Positions 30,737-40,595 of a stretch of 64,000 bases of DNA are shown here, in pieces (within the stretch, counting starts at the first letter, position 1; each line of letters starts with the position of its first letter). The stretch comes from Parastagonospora avenae f. sp. tritici 18332-5. Taxonomy: Eukaryota > Ascomycota > Dothideomycetes > Pleosporales > Phaeosphaeriaceae. The stretch is taken from contig JAFJTR010000115.1 in the NCBI GenBank assembly GCA_022559985.1, positions 18,017 through 82,016 of the forward strand, read 5' to 3'. The translations under genes and the position numbers were made by a program. The notes under the pieces were generated by a model. The model saw only the letters and a list, made by a program, of their open reading frames with translations, was not told the origin of the DNA and ran no database searches.

Positions 30737-31935
30737 TATTCACAAGTCTTGCATGCGCTTCTTGCTTTCTGCGTTTTGTGATGTCACTGCCTGCCCAGGT
30801 GGCACCAGGTAGCGGTAAAAATTGTCATCAGGAGCACACTCAGAATATGATGAAGAAGCCTGAAGATATACACTGCTATAAGACATCCACTTTCGATCTT
30901 CAATTTTTTTTTGAATATATCTAGGCTACCTTAACCATCACTCTTATTGTGCCACTCATAGTCGGCCCCTTCGCCACTTTTTAGAAACTTTCGAACCTGA
31001 TCTCTCGAGTTGCCGGTGTAGAAAATTCCCCTCTGTCCTCTCCCAATCAACCCAATCAATTCCGCCGAAAACCAAGATCAATCCCTTGCCATGGCCGCAG
31101 ATACGGCCTCAGCGTCCTCCTCGAGGTCCTTTCCCATGAAGTAATTTTGGCATTTTTTTAGTATCAAAAGGACTAGTGTATCATTCATAACTCTCCCCTT
31201 TTTTGTTTCTCGGACATTATGAACCTGCTTTGCTAATCTGTCCGTGTAGAAGATGGAATTTTCGACATTGAGTCAGTTCTAAGAAATTCTAGGTACTTCT
31301 TAAGCGTGATGTTTAGCTTTTCGTAGGAGTCTAGGAACATACTTACAGTCTTGCGATAAGTTTTAGCACTACATCATAGAACGCCAAATTCGAAAGGGCA
31401 TATAAGACTTAGAACACCCTCTTTCCTCCATAACCCTCTGCCTTGCTCTTGTGGCGCCAGGCAGTGGCAGAACTTCTGCCCACTATCTCTCAATGGGAAG
31501 AAGCGAATAGGTACTTAGGTACGGTAGCCTGTATATATTCAAAAGTTTTCATGGAATAAGGAGATCATCTTAAAGATGTGTATATATTCAGGCTCCGCTA
31601 ATCTTTTGTGGTGTAGATGTAAAACGGGCACGAATTTTGCCGCTGCATGGTGGTGATCCGTACCAGGTAGTCTTTTCCGACCATCATCAACCGTTACTTC
31701 CTACACCACACTCACCTTCGCCACAACCTTGATATCATGATGCTTCGCAATACGCGCTCTTTCCGTGGGCGAATGCCATCGACTTGCTTCAAACGTCAAA
31801 TGCAGGTCAGCATGCAGCTGACTTCTCGCCAGGCTGTACACAGCCCCGCACCAGGCTGCGAAGACCCCAAACTGTATCTCACGCATCGCCCAACTCTGCA
31901 TTCCTTCAATTTCGCTCAATTTTCTCACGAACGAA
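30737..31935. other. AT-rich region with one clear and one decayed MITE-like copy
   Basis: About 1.2 kb upstream of the HET gene. The clear copy is at 31457-31650. A more degenerate one may begin at about 30804 (CCAGGTAGCGGTAAAAATTG) and shares the interior motif AATATATCTAGGCT near 30914, but its right end cannot be defined. No gene is seen. Confidence 0.5.
31457..31650 (+). mobile_element. MITE-like element, copy C
   Basis: 194 bp. The left end is CCAGGCAGTGGCAGAACTTC then TGCCC, the right end is CGGGCACGAATTTTGCCGCT then GCATGG, so the tips are imperfect inverted repeats (CCAGGC / GCATGG). The interior has GGTAGCCTGTATATATTCAA and TATATTCAGGCTCCGC, as in the other copies. It sits about 290 bp upstream of the HET gene start. 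Confidence 0.75.
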
Positions 31936-34110
31936 ATGACTACTTATCAATACGAGCAACTTGATGCGAACAACAAGGAAATACGCATTTTGCATCTCCA
32001 ACCCGGCGCCTTCGAAGATCCCATCCATGTATCCATCGAACACATTAATTTCGATCCCACTCCATGTGACGCAACACACATTATTAACTCTGGAGAATTG
32101 CAACAGACTCAAGAAAGTCTCCCTGGTGATTGGGACGTTCACCGAACTCTGGAAGATCGATTGATCTTCTCGTGTTGGAAAAAAGGAAAATTGACTCATA
32201 CATCATGGACATCTCCTGTTGCGTGGTCCGAAGACTTGATGTTAGACAGTGACCCGATTACAAGCCAGAAGGCGACCACGTACACACACTTTGAAGCTGT
32301 GTCATACACATGGGGCTACATTGGTGATCTTTCTGAGCACAAAGTTGTCACTGTTGGATCACCGTATCAGGAAGCTGGGACAATCGCTGTGGGATCAAAT
32401 CTCTGGAGTATGCTACGCCAGCTCCGAGGTGTAAGTGCAGTGCGTACTCTTTGGATTGATGCTATTTGCATCAACCAGAATAATCACCTGGAGAGAAGTC
32501 GACAAGTTCAGAAGATGAGCACAGTTTACAGCTTCGCTAAGCGGGTCATCATTTGGCTTGGTGAAAGCGCAAACGAATCCACTACGGCGCTTCACACCTT
32601 GGAGCATATCGGGAAACAAGTTGAGTATACGGCTGCCAGGTACATCATCCCGGCCCCAGACTGCACAAAATCACGCTGGTCCGACATAGAACTAGCACTA
32701 CCACTCCCCTCGACGACATGGACTGCTATCACATTCCTAATGCGACGCCCGTATTTCGAGAGACTCTGGATTGTACAGGAGGTACAGGCGGCCACTTCGA
32801 CCTCCATAGTGAAATGCGGCGCTACCGAGGTTCTATGGTACTATGTACGTAGAGCATTAATGAGGTGTCGGCACGAGATGGCAGCTCTCCTGGAGACTTC
32901 AATGACTTCAAAATTACCAGCTACGTTTGCGAGTAAGCTGTCCGGTATATTGAAAGAGTATGATCCGATGGCGCTATTCGCACTTGCATCTACTCGCAAG
33001 TGCGGCGAGCCGCGAGACAAAGTATTTGCCATTCTGGGGCTGCTGCCACCAAAGCTTGCTGAACAGATCCAGCCGCTTTATTCGCTTTCGGTGCGCGATG
33101 TGTACATGAAGGCCTTTTGGGCAACTGTTCAAACAACTCACCGCTTAGGCCTCTTAGAGTGCGCAGCTTCGCCAGAATCTTTCAGTGACGGCGCTACATG
33201 GATACCTGATTTCAGAAAATCGTTATTTGATCGCTACTCTGTCGAGGATGCTAGTCTTGCCAGCAGCTGCTCGGCGGCACAGGTCACGATACAAGCTCCG
33301 CTTCAACTACATGTCCGTGGCATTCTCCAAGGACGTGTCAAAGCTATCAGCGCCACACAAACAACCAATAGCGTGACTGATTATGCAGGTATGTATGATA
33401 TGATTAAACTGCATTTCCCATCTATCGCGGAAGAAAGCTTTCTGGATGAACATCTATGGACCGTGGCACAGGGCAATCCGAAAGAGCGGTGGTATGGTCA
33501 GTACGCATGTCCAAGTTTACGAGAGGCCCGAGCGATGTTCCGAGATATGTGCTCAAGCGCCACAACTCAAGTTCTGAGAGCCTATAAGGAGTGGCGGAAA
33601 ATGCACTCAACAAATGGACAGCAGCCTAGCAGATTTTTTGTAACCGAGCATGGTCAGCTTGGTCATGGTCCGCCATCTGTGATGCCAGGTGACGAGATTT
33701 GTGTTGCATTAGGTTCATACCATCCGATACTACTGAGGCGCACGAATTCGGCTGCTCACTCGATTTTGTATGCTTACATTGGGCCCTTATACGTACATGG
33801 CCTGATGGAGGGACAAGCACTCCTAGGATCTCTCCCACTTCACTGGGACCTTATCGCTCACCATCACGGCCAAAAACGTAAATTCTTGTTTTTCAATCAA
33901 CAGACCAACGAGGTTTCGGAAGACCCGAGGTTGGGCCCACTACCCGAAGACTGGGAGCCCATCGACAAAGAAGACGAGGCTCGCCTGTACTACTACGTGC
34001 AGCATTACCGCAACAAGATCACTGGCAAAATCATCAACTCGGATCCTCGATTACTACCAGAAGCGCTGGAAGCCCGCGGTGTCGACGTCACAACAGTCAT
34101 CCTCGTATGA
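31936..34110 (+). CDS. Heterokaryon incompatibility (HET) protein with two degenerate C-terminal WW-like modules
   Basis: An intact, intronless 724-aa protein. The HET domain is complete: FEAVSYTWGYIGD (about 118-130), LWIDAICINQNNHLERSRQV (172-191), MSTVYSFAKRVIIWLGE (194-210), MRRPYFERLWIVQEV near residue 275-290 and EPRDKVFAILGLLPP further on. HET domains trigger programmed death of fused cells when genetically different strains meet, or act in other self/non-self recognition. The C-terminus has two related stretches: LPLHWDLI...FLFFNQQTNEVSEDPR (about 633-665) and LPEDWEPI...LYYYVQHYRN...INSDPR (about 669-705). Both follow the WW pattern L-P-x-x-W-E...YYxxH/N...DPR, but the second Trp is replaced by S or N. 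This points to a WW-derived tail. The partner protein is unknown. Confidence 0.88.
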   Translation: MTTYQYEQLDANNKEIRILHLQPGAFEDPIHVSIEHINFDPTPCDATHIINSGELQQTQESLPGDWDVHRTLEDRLIFSCWKKGKLTHTSWTSPVAWSEDLMLDSDPITSQKATTYTHFEAVSYTWGYIGDLSEHKVVTVGSPYQEAGTIAVGSNLWSMLRQLRGVSAVRTLWIDAICINQNNHLERSRQVQKMSTVYSFAKRVIIWLGESANESTTALHTLEHIGKQVEYTAARYIIPAPDCTKSRWSDIELALPLPSTTWTAITFLMRRPYFERLWIVQEVQAATSTSIVKCGATEVLWYYVRRALMRCRHEMAALLETSMTSKLPATFASKLSGILKEYDPMALFALASTRKCGEPRDKVFAILGLLPPKLAEQIQPLYSLSVRDVYMKAFWATVQTTHRLGLLECAASPESFSDGATWIPDFRKSLFDRYSVEDASLASSCSAAQVTIQAPLQLHVRGILQGRVKAISATQTTNSVTDYAGMYDMIKLHFPSIAEESFLDEHLWTVAQGNPKERWYGQYACPSLREARAMFRDMCSSATTQVLRAYKEWRKMHSTNGQQPSRFFVTEHGQLGHGPPSVMPGDEICVALGSYHPILLRRTNSAAHSILYAYIGPLYVHGLMEGQALLGSLPLHWDLIAHHHGQKRKFLFFNQQTNEVSEDPRLGPLPEDWEPIDKEDEARLYYYVQHYRNKITGKIINSDPRLLPEALEARGVDVTTVILV

Positions 34111-35272
34111 CCTTGCGACTATTTCCGTGCGGTCTTGAGCACGAAATGATCGTCATGAAAATCAAAATGACAGCAGCCACAATCGCAAGAAACATTCAGG
34201 GTGCTATCAAACCTGGCTTTGGAAGTCATGAAACGTCTGAAGGTAATCTGGCTTGCACACCACCGAACGACTTATTGGAACGTCTCATTCCAAAATGTCA
34301 TATATCCTGGACGAAGACAGCTTCCTACCAGTTGCGCTGATTAGACTTCAGCGATTCTACCCATTCGCAACCCGAAGGTACACGGTCAATTGCACATCGA
34401 CGGACAACGCACACCCAGACTTCTCATCACAACAACACCAGGGCTGAACACCAATCACCTGACCACGCCTCCATAGTCTCCAAACATACCAAAGAGACAC
34501 CAGCCAACAATAGACGACCACATATCCCATCCTCGGCCCTACACTCACTCTCCCGTCCCTGCGCCACCCTCGCCACGTACAACGCCAAGTGCACCACCAC
34601 ATCACCCACACACAACACCAACGCATTGTCGAAATGGCACAAAAATATGTTTCGGAGGCCCCATGTATATTCCCAAACTGGTCCGCGCATTTCCCCACAA
34701 ATCTTCCCATACCAAAACCTCAACACACACAATACAACTCATCGAAGACAAATCGACACTTGGAAGCAATTACACGGTTTTCTACACTTTCACTGTCTCC
34801 AGAATGCTACCAAAATCTCCCTCTATGCCGTTCATGCCGTCCTCAACTTCTTCTCGGTCGGTATCTTCCACACCCTCCTCTCAATCGGTACCCTCGATAC
34901 CCCCTGCACCTTCAAAAGACACGCCTCAACTCCGAGGCGGATGCAGTCGATGCTGCGACGGGGGACACCCAGGGTTTTGCTGCGGATGGTGAGTTGAAAC
35001 CCTCCGAGGAAGGCCACGGGGAGGGTTACATATGTGCTAATGCATATGTGCCACTAGGCCGATTGATGGATGTTTGTGCTGTGTCGTTATGTAATCTACG
35101 GTATGGCAAGATGGTGGAGGATGAGGAGAGGGATTTGAGTAATGATATAACATTCGCACTTCCGGCCAAATGTGCCCGTATACAAAAATGCTCGCTATTC
35201 ATAAAACGCCCCGGTATCATTATCTTCGCCCATGCCCAAAACGCCATACCCCAAAACGTCTCATCATACACC
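34111..35272. other. Convergent intergenic region
   Basis: About 1.16 kb between the ends of the HET gene and the DUF3405 gene. Several 60-120 codon frames exist on both strands (for example 34357-34710 minus, hydrophobic and Trp-rich), but they need frameshifts to look like any protein and were not called. A decayed membrane-protein gene is possible. Confidence 0.4.
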
Positions 35273-37729
35273 TCACAACGACTCATCAACCCTCTCCTGC
35301 ACCAAATCCACCTGCTTAACCGGATGCAAAAGCATCCCGGGCAAACACATCCGCCCCTCACCCGCCAACTCCTCCTCCTCCCCTCCATCCCCATCAACCT
35401 TATACCCCAACCACCTCTTCCAAAGATTCGGCGCGAACCCCGCATTGTAATACCATGTCGTGCCGAGGAAGTTATGCTGCCGCTCGTCGCTGAACACGCT
35501 CATCTTCGCACCACCAGCCGCGCCGTTGCGCCCGTTGTTGAATATCGCGGCGAGGTATTGCGTCGGCCATTTGCGGTCGATGAAGACTGGGTGTGGCGCG
35601 TACACGGCTTTGAGGCCGTGGTGCAGGGCGACGGTCGCGGGCCACATTTCTGTGAACATGGTGTGGCGGAAGTGGGTTTGTTCGCGGTGCATGGTCTCGA
35701 GGAGGCGGCGGCTAAGGCGGCCTGAGGTGTTGATTGCGGCGCGGCGAGGGGGCATGCCGTTTGCCCTTTCGTAACCTGTGACGTCGTTTGCGAGGAGCCA
35801 ATTTGTTTGGTCCGGGTCGAAGAGCGGATTGAAGACGATGAGGTCGGCGGGTTCGTTGATGCCCCATTCGTGGCCGGGCATGTCTTCAATTATGGCGTGG
35901 GGTGGCTTGACTGCTTCGTCGATTTCGATGTCGGGGTAGTCTTGGGGGAGGTCGGGACCCCAGATTGGCTTTTCGGGCTTCTGCACTTTGGTCTCGGGGA
36001 CATGTGGGTTCGGTGGGAGGTGTGATGACCATCTGTTGGCCTGGTTGTTGGTGCCATGCTCAGTCTGGACGCGGACCATGTGCTTGAAGTCTTCCCAAGG
36101 GCCGTGGACTGATGGGACGTAGAAGCGGGAGTTGCGCTCCCAGAGGCCCTTGCGAGCCTGAGCTGTAGCCCACTTGGAGACCTGCTCGAACAGGTGGTAG
36201 TAGTGACCGGTGTAGCGCACATCCATCTCCCAGTTCCAGAAGTACTCGAATTCGGGGTGTTGGTGGGCGAAGTAGGTGACGGGCATGTATGCGCTCCTGT
36301 AGGCGCCGTGGACGGGGAGGTCGCGAAATTTGGAGTCGGAAATGCCGCCGTAGATGAGGCCCATCTGGCGTTCAGACCAGAGCGTGCCCATACCGGCAAA
36401 CTCTTCTGGGAGAGCGTTCTTGAGCACATCCGCGTAGACCTTCTCGTCTGCCCAGATTTGCTTGTTGTCGTCCTTGACGTGGATCAGGAAGTGCACCTGG
36501 TACTCGCCGCCAGAAGCGACGCTGAGCTCGGCAATGAGGGCGCGGAGGTACATGATGTCTTCGTCATCGTAGTTGTAGTCTGACCATGTTCGGACGAGGA
36601 CTGCAGTGCGGTGCAGCAGCTTCTTGTGCGCGGCATCTGGTGTTTTCTCTTGCGTGGTGTTTGTGACGCCGCGTCTGCTGGTGGCCATAGCCTGGAACGA
36701 GTTCTCCAGAGACTTCTCGGCCGATACAAAACGCGCTTTGTTCTTGTCCAAACAGCGATGCATGACTTCAGCCCATTGTACTTCCCGGTAGTCGACTTCA
36801 GGCGTGTTCTTCCACACGTGCTCGATGCCCTCACGGTCGCCCTCCATGGCCGCGCCCGTGCCGCCCCTTCTCTTGCTGTAGCCGAGGCCATATGGACCAA
36901 GACGACCGAATCGCTCGAAGCAAACATCGTTCCTCAGACCCAACACCTCATAGCTGCCCATGACATTGTCCGGCATGCCGTCTGTCACGCCGCTGTACGC
37001 TCTCATAGCGGGGAGCTGAATCGTGTCGTTTGCGTCGAGGTAGCATGTTTCGACTGCGGCGTATTCGTCGAGATAAGCGGCGCTGCTGTAGGCTGGGTAT
37101 GGGTCGAAGGTGGACGAGTCGGGGATTTGCGCTCCCTCTGCCCTCTGCACGGGCGCTTCCTTCTTGATCTCCTCGACGGGCAGATCCGGCTCAATGTCCT
37201 GCTTAGTTGGGTACTCGGGCGTGTTCTGGTCCCGTGACTTCAGAGTGCGTATGCCACCATGGTAGCGCTTCAGGAAGGGAAAGCTCTCCCACACTGGCGG
37301 CGGTGGGGGCGACTTGTGTATGCCCGACTCGGCAGTCCGTATCGAGTGCCAGCTGCTGCTGTACAGGAACCAGGCGAAGAAGAAGAGCGTGCCGGCTATG
37401 GCAAGCCCAAAGTATCTCGTGCATGCTCGCGGGTTTCGGCAGCTGTATGGGCTCAACTTGGGCCGTGACTGCGTTCGTCGATGTGATGCTGGTGACCGGC
37501 CATTAGGCGCGAGAGGTCGTGACTCGATGTTGTTCGGGTTTTGGTCGTACGAGGCTGAAGACTGCCGTGAAGAGTCCGAGGACGGTGTGTCGGGCTCGTC
37601 GCTATCGTTGTCGCTCTCCCAGTCCTTCTCGTCGTAGTCGCCGTCTTCAATGTCCCTTCTTGATGCTTTCAACGGCATGTACACCTTCGCCTTCCGCTTG
37701 GCCACTTGAAATGGCCGAAACCCTAGCAT
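35273..37729 (-). CDS. DUF3405 family type II membrane protein
   Basis: An intronless 818-aa frame. The N-terminal 100 residues are cytosolic-looking (acidic then Ser/Arg-rich), followed by one TM helix at about 105-127 (YFGLAIAGTLFFFAWFLYSS). The rest should lie in the Golgi lumen or outside the cell. The large DUF3405 domain is recognised by AVLVRTWSDYNYDDEDIMYLR, FLIHVKDDN, GTLWSERQMGLIYGGI, AYMPVTYFAHQHPEFEYFWN, WEMDVRYTGHYYHL, NSRFYVPSVHGPWEDF, then EWGINEPADLIVFNPLFDP and SVFSDERQHNFLGTTWYYNA. The pattern of acidic and aromatic motifs resembles a glycosyltransferase-like fold, but activity of the family is not known to me. Length and topology are normal for the family. Confidence 0.88.
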   Translation of the reverse strand: MLGFRPFQVAKRKAKVYMPLKASRRDIEDGDYDEKDWESDNDSDEPDTPSSDSSRQSSASYDQNPNNIESRPLAPNGRSPASHRRTQSRPKLSPYSCRNPRACTRYFGLAIAGTLFFFAWFLYSSSWHSIRTAESGIHKSPPPPPVWESFPFLKRYHGGIRTLKSRDQNTPEYPTKQDIEPDLPVEEIKKEAPVQRAEGAQIPDSSTFDPYPAYSSAAYLDEYAAVETCYLDANDTIQLPAMRAYSGVTDGMPDNVMGSYEVLGLRNDVCFERFGRLGPYGLGYSKRRGGTGAAMEGDREGIEHVWKNTPEVDYREVQWAEVMHRCLDKNKARFVSAEKSLENSFQAMATSRRGVTNTTQEKTPDAAHKKLLHRTAVLVRTWSDYNYDDEDIMYLRALIAELSVASGGEYQVHFLIHVKDDNKQIWADEKVYADVLKNALPEEFAGMGTLWSERQMGLIYGGISDSKFRDLPVHGAYRSAYMPVTYFAHQHPEFEYFWNWEMDVRYTGHYYHLFEQVSKWATAQARKGLWERNSRFYVPSVHGPWEDFKHMVRVQTEHGTNNQANRWSSHLPPNPHVPETKVQKPEKPIWGPDLPQDYPDIEIDEAVKPPHAIIEDMPGHEWGINEPADLIVFNPLFDPDQTNWLLANDVTGYERANGMPPRRAAINTSGRLSRRLLETMHREQTHFRHTMFTEMWPATVALHHGLKAVYAPHPVFIDRKWPTQYLAAIFNNGRNGAAGGAKMSVFSDERQHNFLGTTWYYNAGFAPNLWKRWLGYKVDGDGGEEEELAGEGRMCLPGMLLHPVKQVDLVQERVDESL

Positions 37730-38452
37730 TCTTGGGAGTTGCGTGTGTGACGACGGCTATCGCTTACGTTGGCCCCGATGGGCGGTCAGACAGGAATGTA
37801 AAAATAAATGTCGGATGCGCGTGTTTAGCAAAGTTCGCGACAGAGACAAAACGTAAGTGCGTACGCAGCGTTGAAGCGAAAGCGTGTATTAAATCAATTG
37901 CAAAGTGCAAACGCAAAGAATTGGACTGAATTGAAAGTGCTGGCAGTTGTCCGCAGTGATTCGTCGAGTTGCGCCGATATGCGGTTAGCGCCTAACAGTG
38001 CGGCGGTTGGCGCAACAACGCCCTTCTCACGCTGACGCCAATCATTCTCCATCATCACCGCACAGCACTAGCGATATCGCATCTTCATGCACGAATTCGG
38101 CAGTCGGATTTTTAATCGGTGAGGCACACGGCATACCGAAGCCACGAGTAGGCCCTTTGATCCAGTCTGACTACTTAGCGGCCAGTACGGCCTTGTCATA
38201 CTCTTGGTGCGCTTCGAGCGACGAAAGTATCTCTGATCTTGCCAACTAGTCGCTTCATGGCTTGAGCTCATCAGAACGCGTGCAATCAGTGCCAATCAAA
38301 GAGCCAATTCATAAAGGCATTCATTTCATTAAAGCTAGCATCAGGACAAAAATCGCTCAGCAAAGATCCCAGACACCAACGCTCATACAAATAGAAGCAC
38401 ATAAGACCAACAAGCCAATCTGCATCACACAAGCAAGTCACCCGTCCTCAAA
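37730..38452. other. Intergenic region upstream of the DUF3405 gene
   Basis: About 720 bp that should include the DUF3405 promoter (minus strand) and the 3' end of the next minus-strand gene. Nothing else is seen. Confidence 0.45.
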
Positions 38453-38908
38453 TCAAGCCCTCGGCACAGCCTTGCCCAGACTGATCAGCGTGCTCTCCTC
38501 CACGCTCCCAATCTCCGCCCCCAAGTTGGCCGCCCCACTAGTCGAGCTCCCATCAATCTCGTCCAACGCCTGCGTCAACGCCTTGGTTGCATCGCCCGTA
38601 CCCGCCGCTTCGCTCAACGTCTGGAAGCCGTCGCTGATCTTATCGAGCTGGCGGCGGTGTGGTTTCGGGCCAGGTGGTGGGGGAGCTGCGCCTCCGGTAC
38701 CAGTGGTAGCACCGCCGGTGCTACCCTTGAGCTGGGCGACGTTCTTGGCGAGGTTCTGCTCGGCGTTCTTGATGGCGAAGCCGATGCCGTTGTCGGTTGA
38801 ACTGAAGATGCTGTTCAATGCGGCGCCTTCGCCGGCGAGTTGCGGAGTGGGCAGGGCGAAGGCAGAGCCAGCCAAGAGGAGGATGATTAGGGTGGTGAAG
38901 GATGGCAT
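38453..38908 (-). CDS. Small secreted protein
   Basis: A 151-aa single-exon protein. Residues 1-18 (MPSFTTLIILLLAGSAFA) are a clear signal peptide with cleavage before LPTPQ. The mature part has a helical region (AALNSIFSSTDNGIGFAIKN then AEQNLAKNV), a Gly/Pro linker (GGATTGTGGAAPPPPGPKPH) followed by RRQ, and a second helical region ending in LGKAVPRA. There are no cysteines, so it is not a disulfide-stabilised effector. The linker RRQ could be a Kex2-like processing site. The role is unknown; size, secretion signal and context suit a cell-wall or apoplastic protein. Confidence 0.65.
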   Translation of the reverse strand: MPSFTTLIILLLAGSAFALPTPQLAGEGAALNSIFSSTDNGIGFAIKNAEQNLAKNVAQLKGSTGGATTGTGGAAPPPPGPKPHRRQLDKISDGFQTLSEAAGTGDATKALTQALDEIDGSSTSGAANLGAEIGSVEESTLISLGKAVPRA

Positions 38909-40595
38909 GGTGGTCGATTAATTGCAGTCGAACTTGAAGTAGTAGAAATGTAGTTGTCAAGCGCTTGCTTGATTGAAGTAGCTGAGATGAGGCTTTGGAG
39001 TGCTTGCTTGATGAGAGATGCAGATGCTGATGTTGATGTCGATATAAGATGCAGATACGCATCTTAATATACCCTCAAGTCTCGCTATGAAGCTCACTTC
39101 TTCGCAATAGACGGCAACGTCACTTCGCGTACCACCACCCGTCACTATTCAGAACCCTTTTCTCACAAGCAAAACTGCAGCATGACGTCCCCCAAACCTT
39201 CGCAACGCACGAACATACCTCATCCGCATAGCATCCTCCATCTCACAGGTCAGACACCCGAGCCGCTGACATACCACTGCATCGGAAGCGCGCACGCAAG
39301 ATTACCCCCTGCGAAAGCCAAGAGCCCTCAAGCTCCCTCAGCATGAGCTTAGGTATTTTAGCACTCTAAGGAAGCAACTAACTTTCCCATAGACCGCATC
39401 TCCTCTCTGACAGGCTGCACTAGCGAGCCACTGACGCTCAGCAACCGTACCACCGCATCGGCAGTACGCAAGCTAAGCCTCCGTGCATAGAAGCCAAGCG
39501 CCTTCAAGCTCCCTTGGCTTGAGCTTGGCAGCATTGGACGGCGGCTCCACAGGGTCTTGAAAGGGTCCAGGACATAGGATCGACAGAGCCGCATGGAGCT
39601 GAGTGCGCCGCTGATGATCAGCCGCAGTTGTTTTCAGAAATTGCGATGATGGTCAGATGGAGTTGTTCGCTGTCAGTGCCGACACCTCGGTGGACTTGCT
39701 CACATCGGCTCGTCGGAGAGGAGTGACGCCAGCAATCCTTCTTCGAGTAACTGGTGTGATGGCTGCCACTTCATTCCCACGCACCATCCCCGTCCCGAAA
39801 ACCCATGAAAAACCTCCATCACATCATATCACAGTGTCTTGCCGCTCTCACCCAGGCGTGCAGTCTAACGAAAACGATCGACACAATCCCAACAATCTGG
39901 CTAGCTGCATCGTCGTCATAGCGCGTGTTCCGGAGTGAGCCCCGGATGCAGGTGTCAAGCCACCACGACCCCACGAAGGACGCTGAAGCGAGAAGCTCGG
40001 CTATCTGACTCGGCAGTCTCATCGTGCATATGAAGTACTTGGGTATAGCTAGCGGTCAAGTGGGACGCAAGCTGACAGTGCGGGATGTTGAGCTGAGGGG
40101 TGACGAGCAATAACTTGACAGTAGCCTTGCATTCTTACCAGGCGCCGGCAAACTGCATAAACGCACTTTCCTGACGGTCTGAGGCGATAAGGTAGCCTGT
40201 ATGTATCCAAAAATTTCCAAGAATAAGAAGGCATAGTATCTTAGAGCTGCGTGTATATTTAGGCTCTCTTAAGCTAGCAATTAATCTACTTCTTAAGACT
40301 ATAAGCCTGGGTTGTGTAGGTGCAGAGCGGGCATGAATGTTGCCGCTGCGTGGTATTCGTGGAATGTTGGATGACAACACACGTTCTGGAAAATGCGGCG
40401 CTGGGCGGTGAGATTGGGGTCTGTTCTTTGCCTGAAGGCGAGAATACAGGGGGAATAGGGGCTGAACAAGTGACTTAATTGAGTGTAGTTGTTAAATATT
40501 CTTGTTTCTATGACAATGCTAACGCTTTTGCTCTCGTGCTTCTTTTACCCCGCAATTCCCCCTAGTGCCCTCTATATATACTTACGAAGCGGCTC
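38909..40595. other. Gene-poor region with a MITE-like copy
   Basis: About 1.7 kb between two minus-strand genes. It contains the inverted-repeat copy at 40138-40353. A near-duplicate motif AGCCAAGCGCCTTCAAGCTC / AGCCAAGAGCCCTCAAGCTC occurs at about 39491 and 39318, each after a CTGACATACCAC or CAACCGTACCAC stretch, pointing to a diverged local duplication of about 170 bp. No gene is seen. Confidence 0.45.
40138..40353 (+). mobile_element. MITE-like element, copy D, with TA flanks
   Basis: 216 bp. It starts CCAGGCGCCGGCAAACTGCA and ends GGGCATGAATGTTGCCGCTG then CGTGG. The first 14 bases of each tip are near-perfect inverted repeats (CCAGGCGCCGGCAA against CCACGCAGCGGCAA). It is flanked by TA on both sides (40136-40137 and 40354-40355), the target duplication made by Tc1/mariner-superfamily transposases. 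The interior has GGTAGCCTGTATGTATCCAA and TATATTTAGGCTCTCTTAAG. Confidence 0.78.

Noticed and set aside
30804..31300. A sixth MITE copy
   Set aside because: The left tip and one interior motif are visible, but no right tip could be defined, so it is mentioned but not annotated as a separate element.
34357..34732. Trp-rich minus-strand frames that look like a membrane protein in pieces
   Set aside because: A protein-like reading needs a frameshift and no family could be recognised; left as a possible decayed gene in the intergenic entry.
34589..35725. Long plus-strand open frame of 378 codons
   Set aside because: Its second half lies antisense to the clear DUF3405 gene and its composition (Pro/His/Arg-rich, motif-free) fits a shadow frame.
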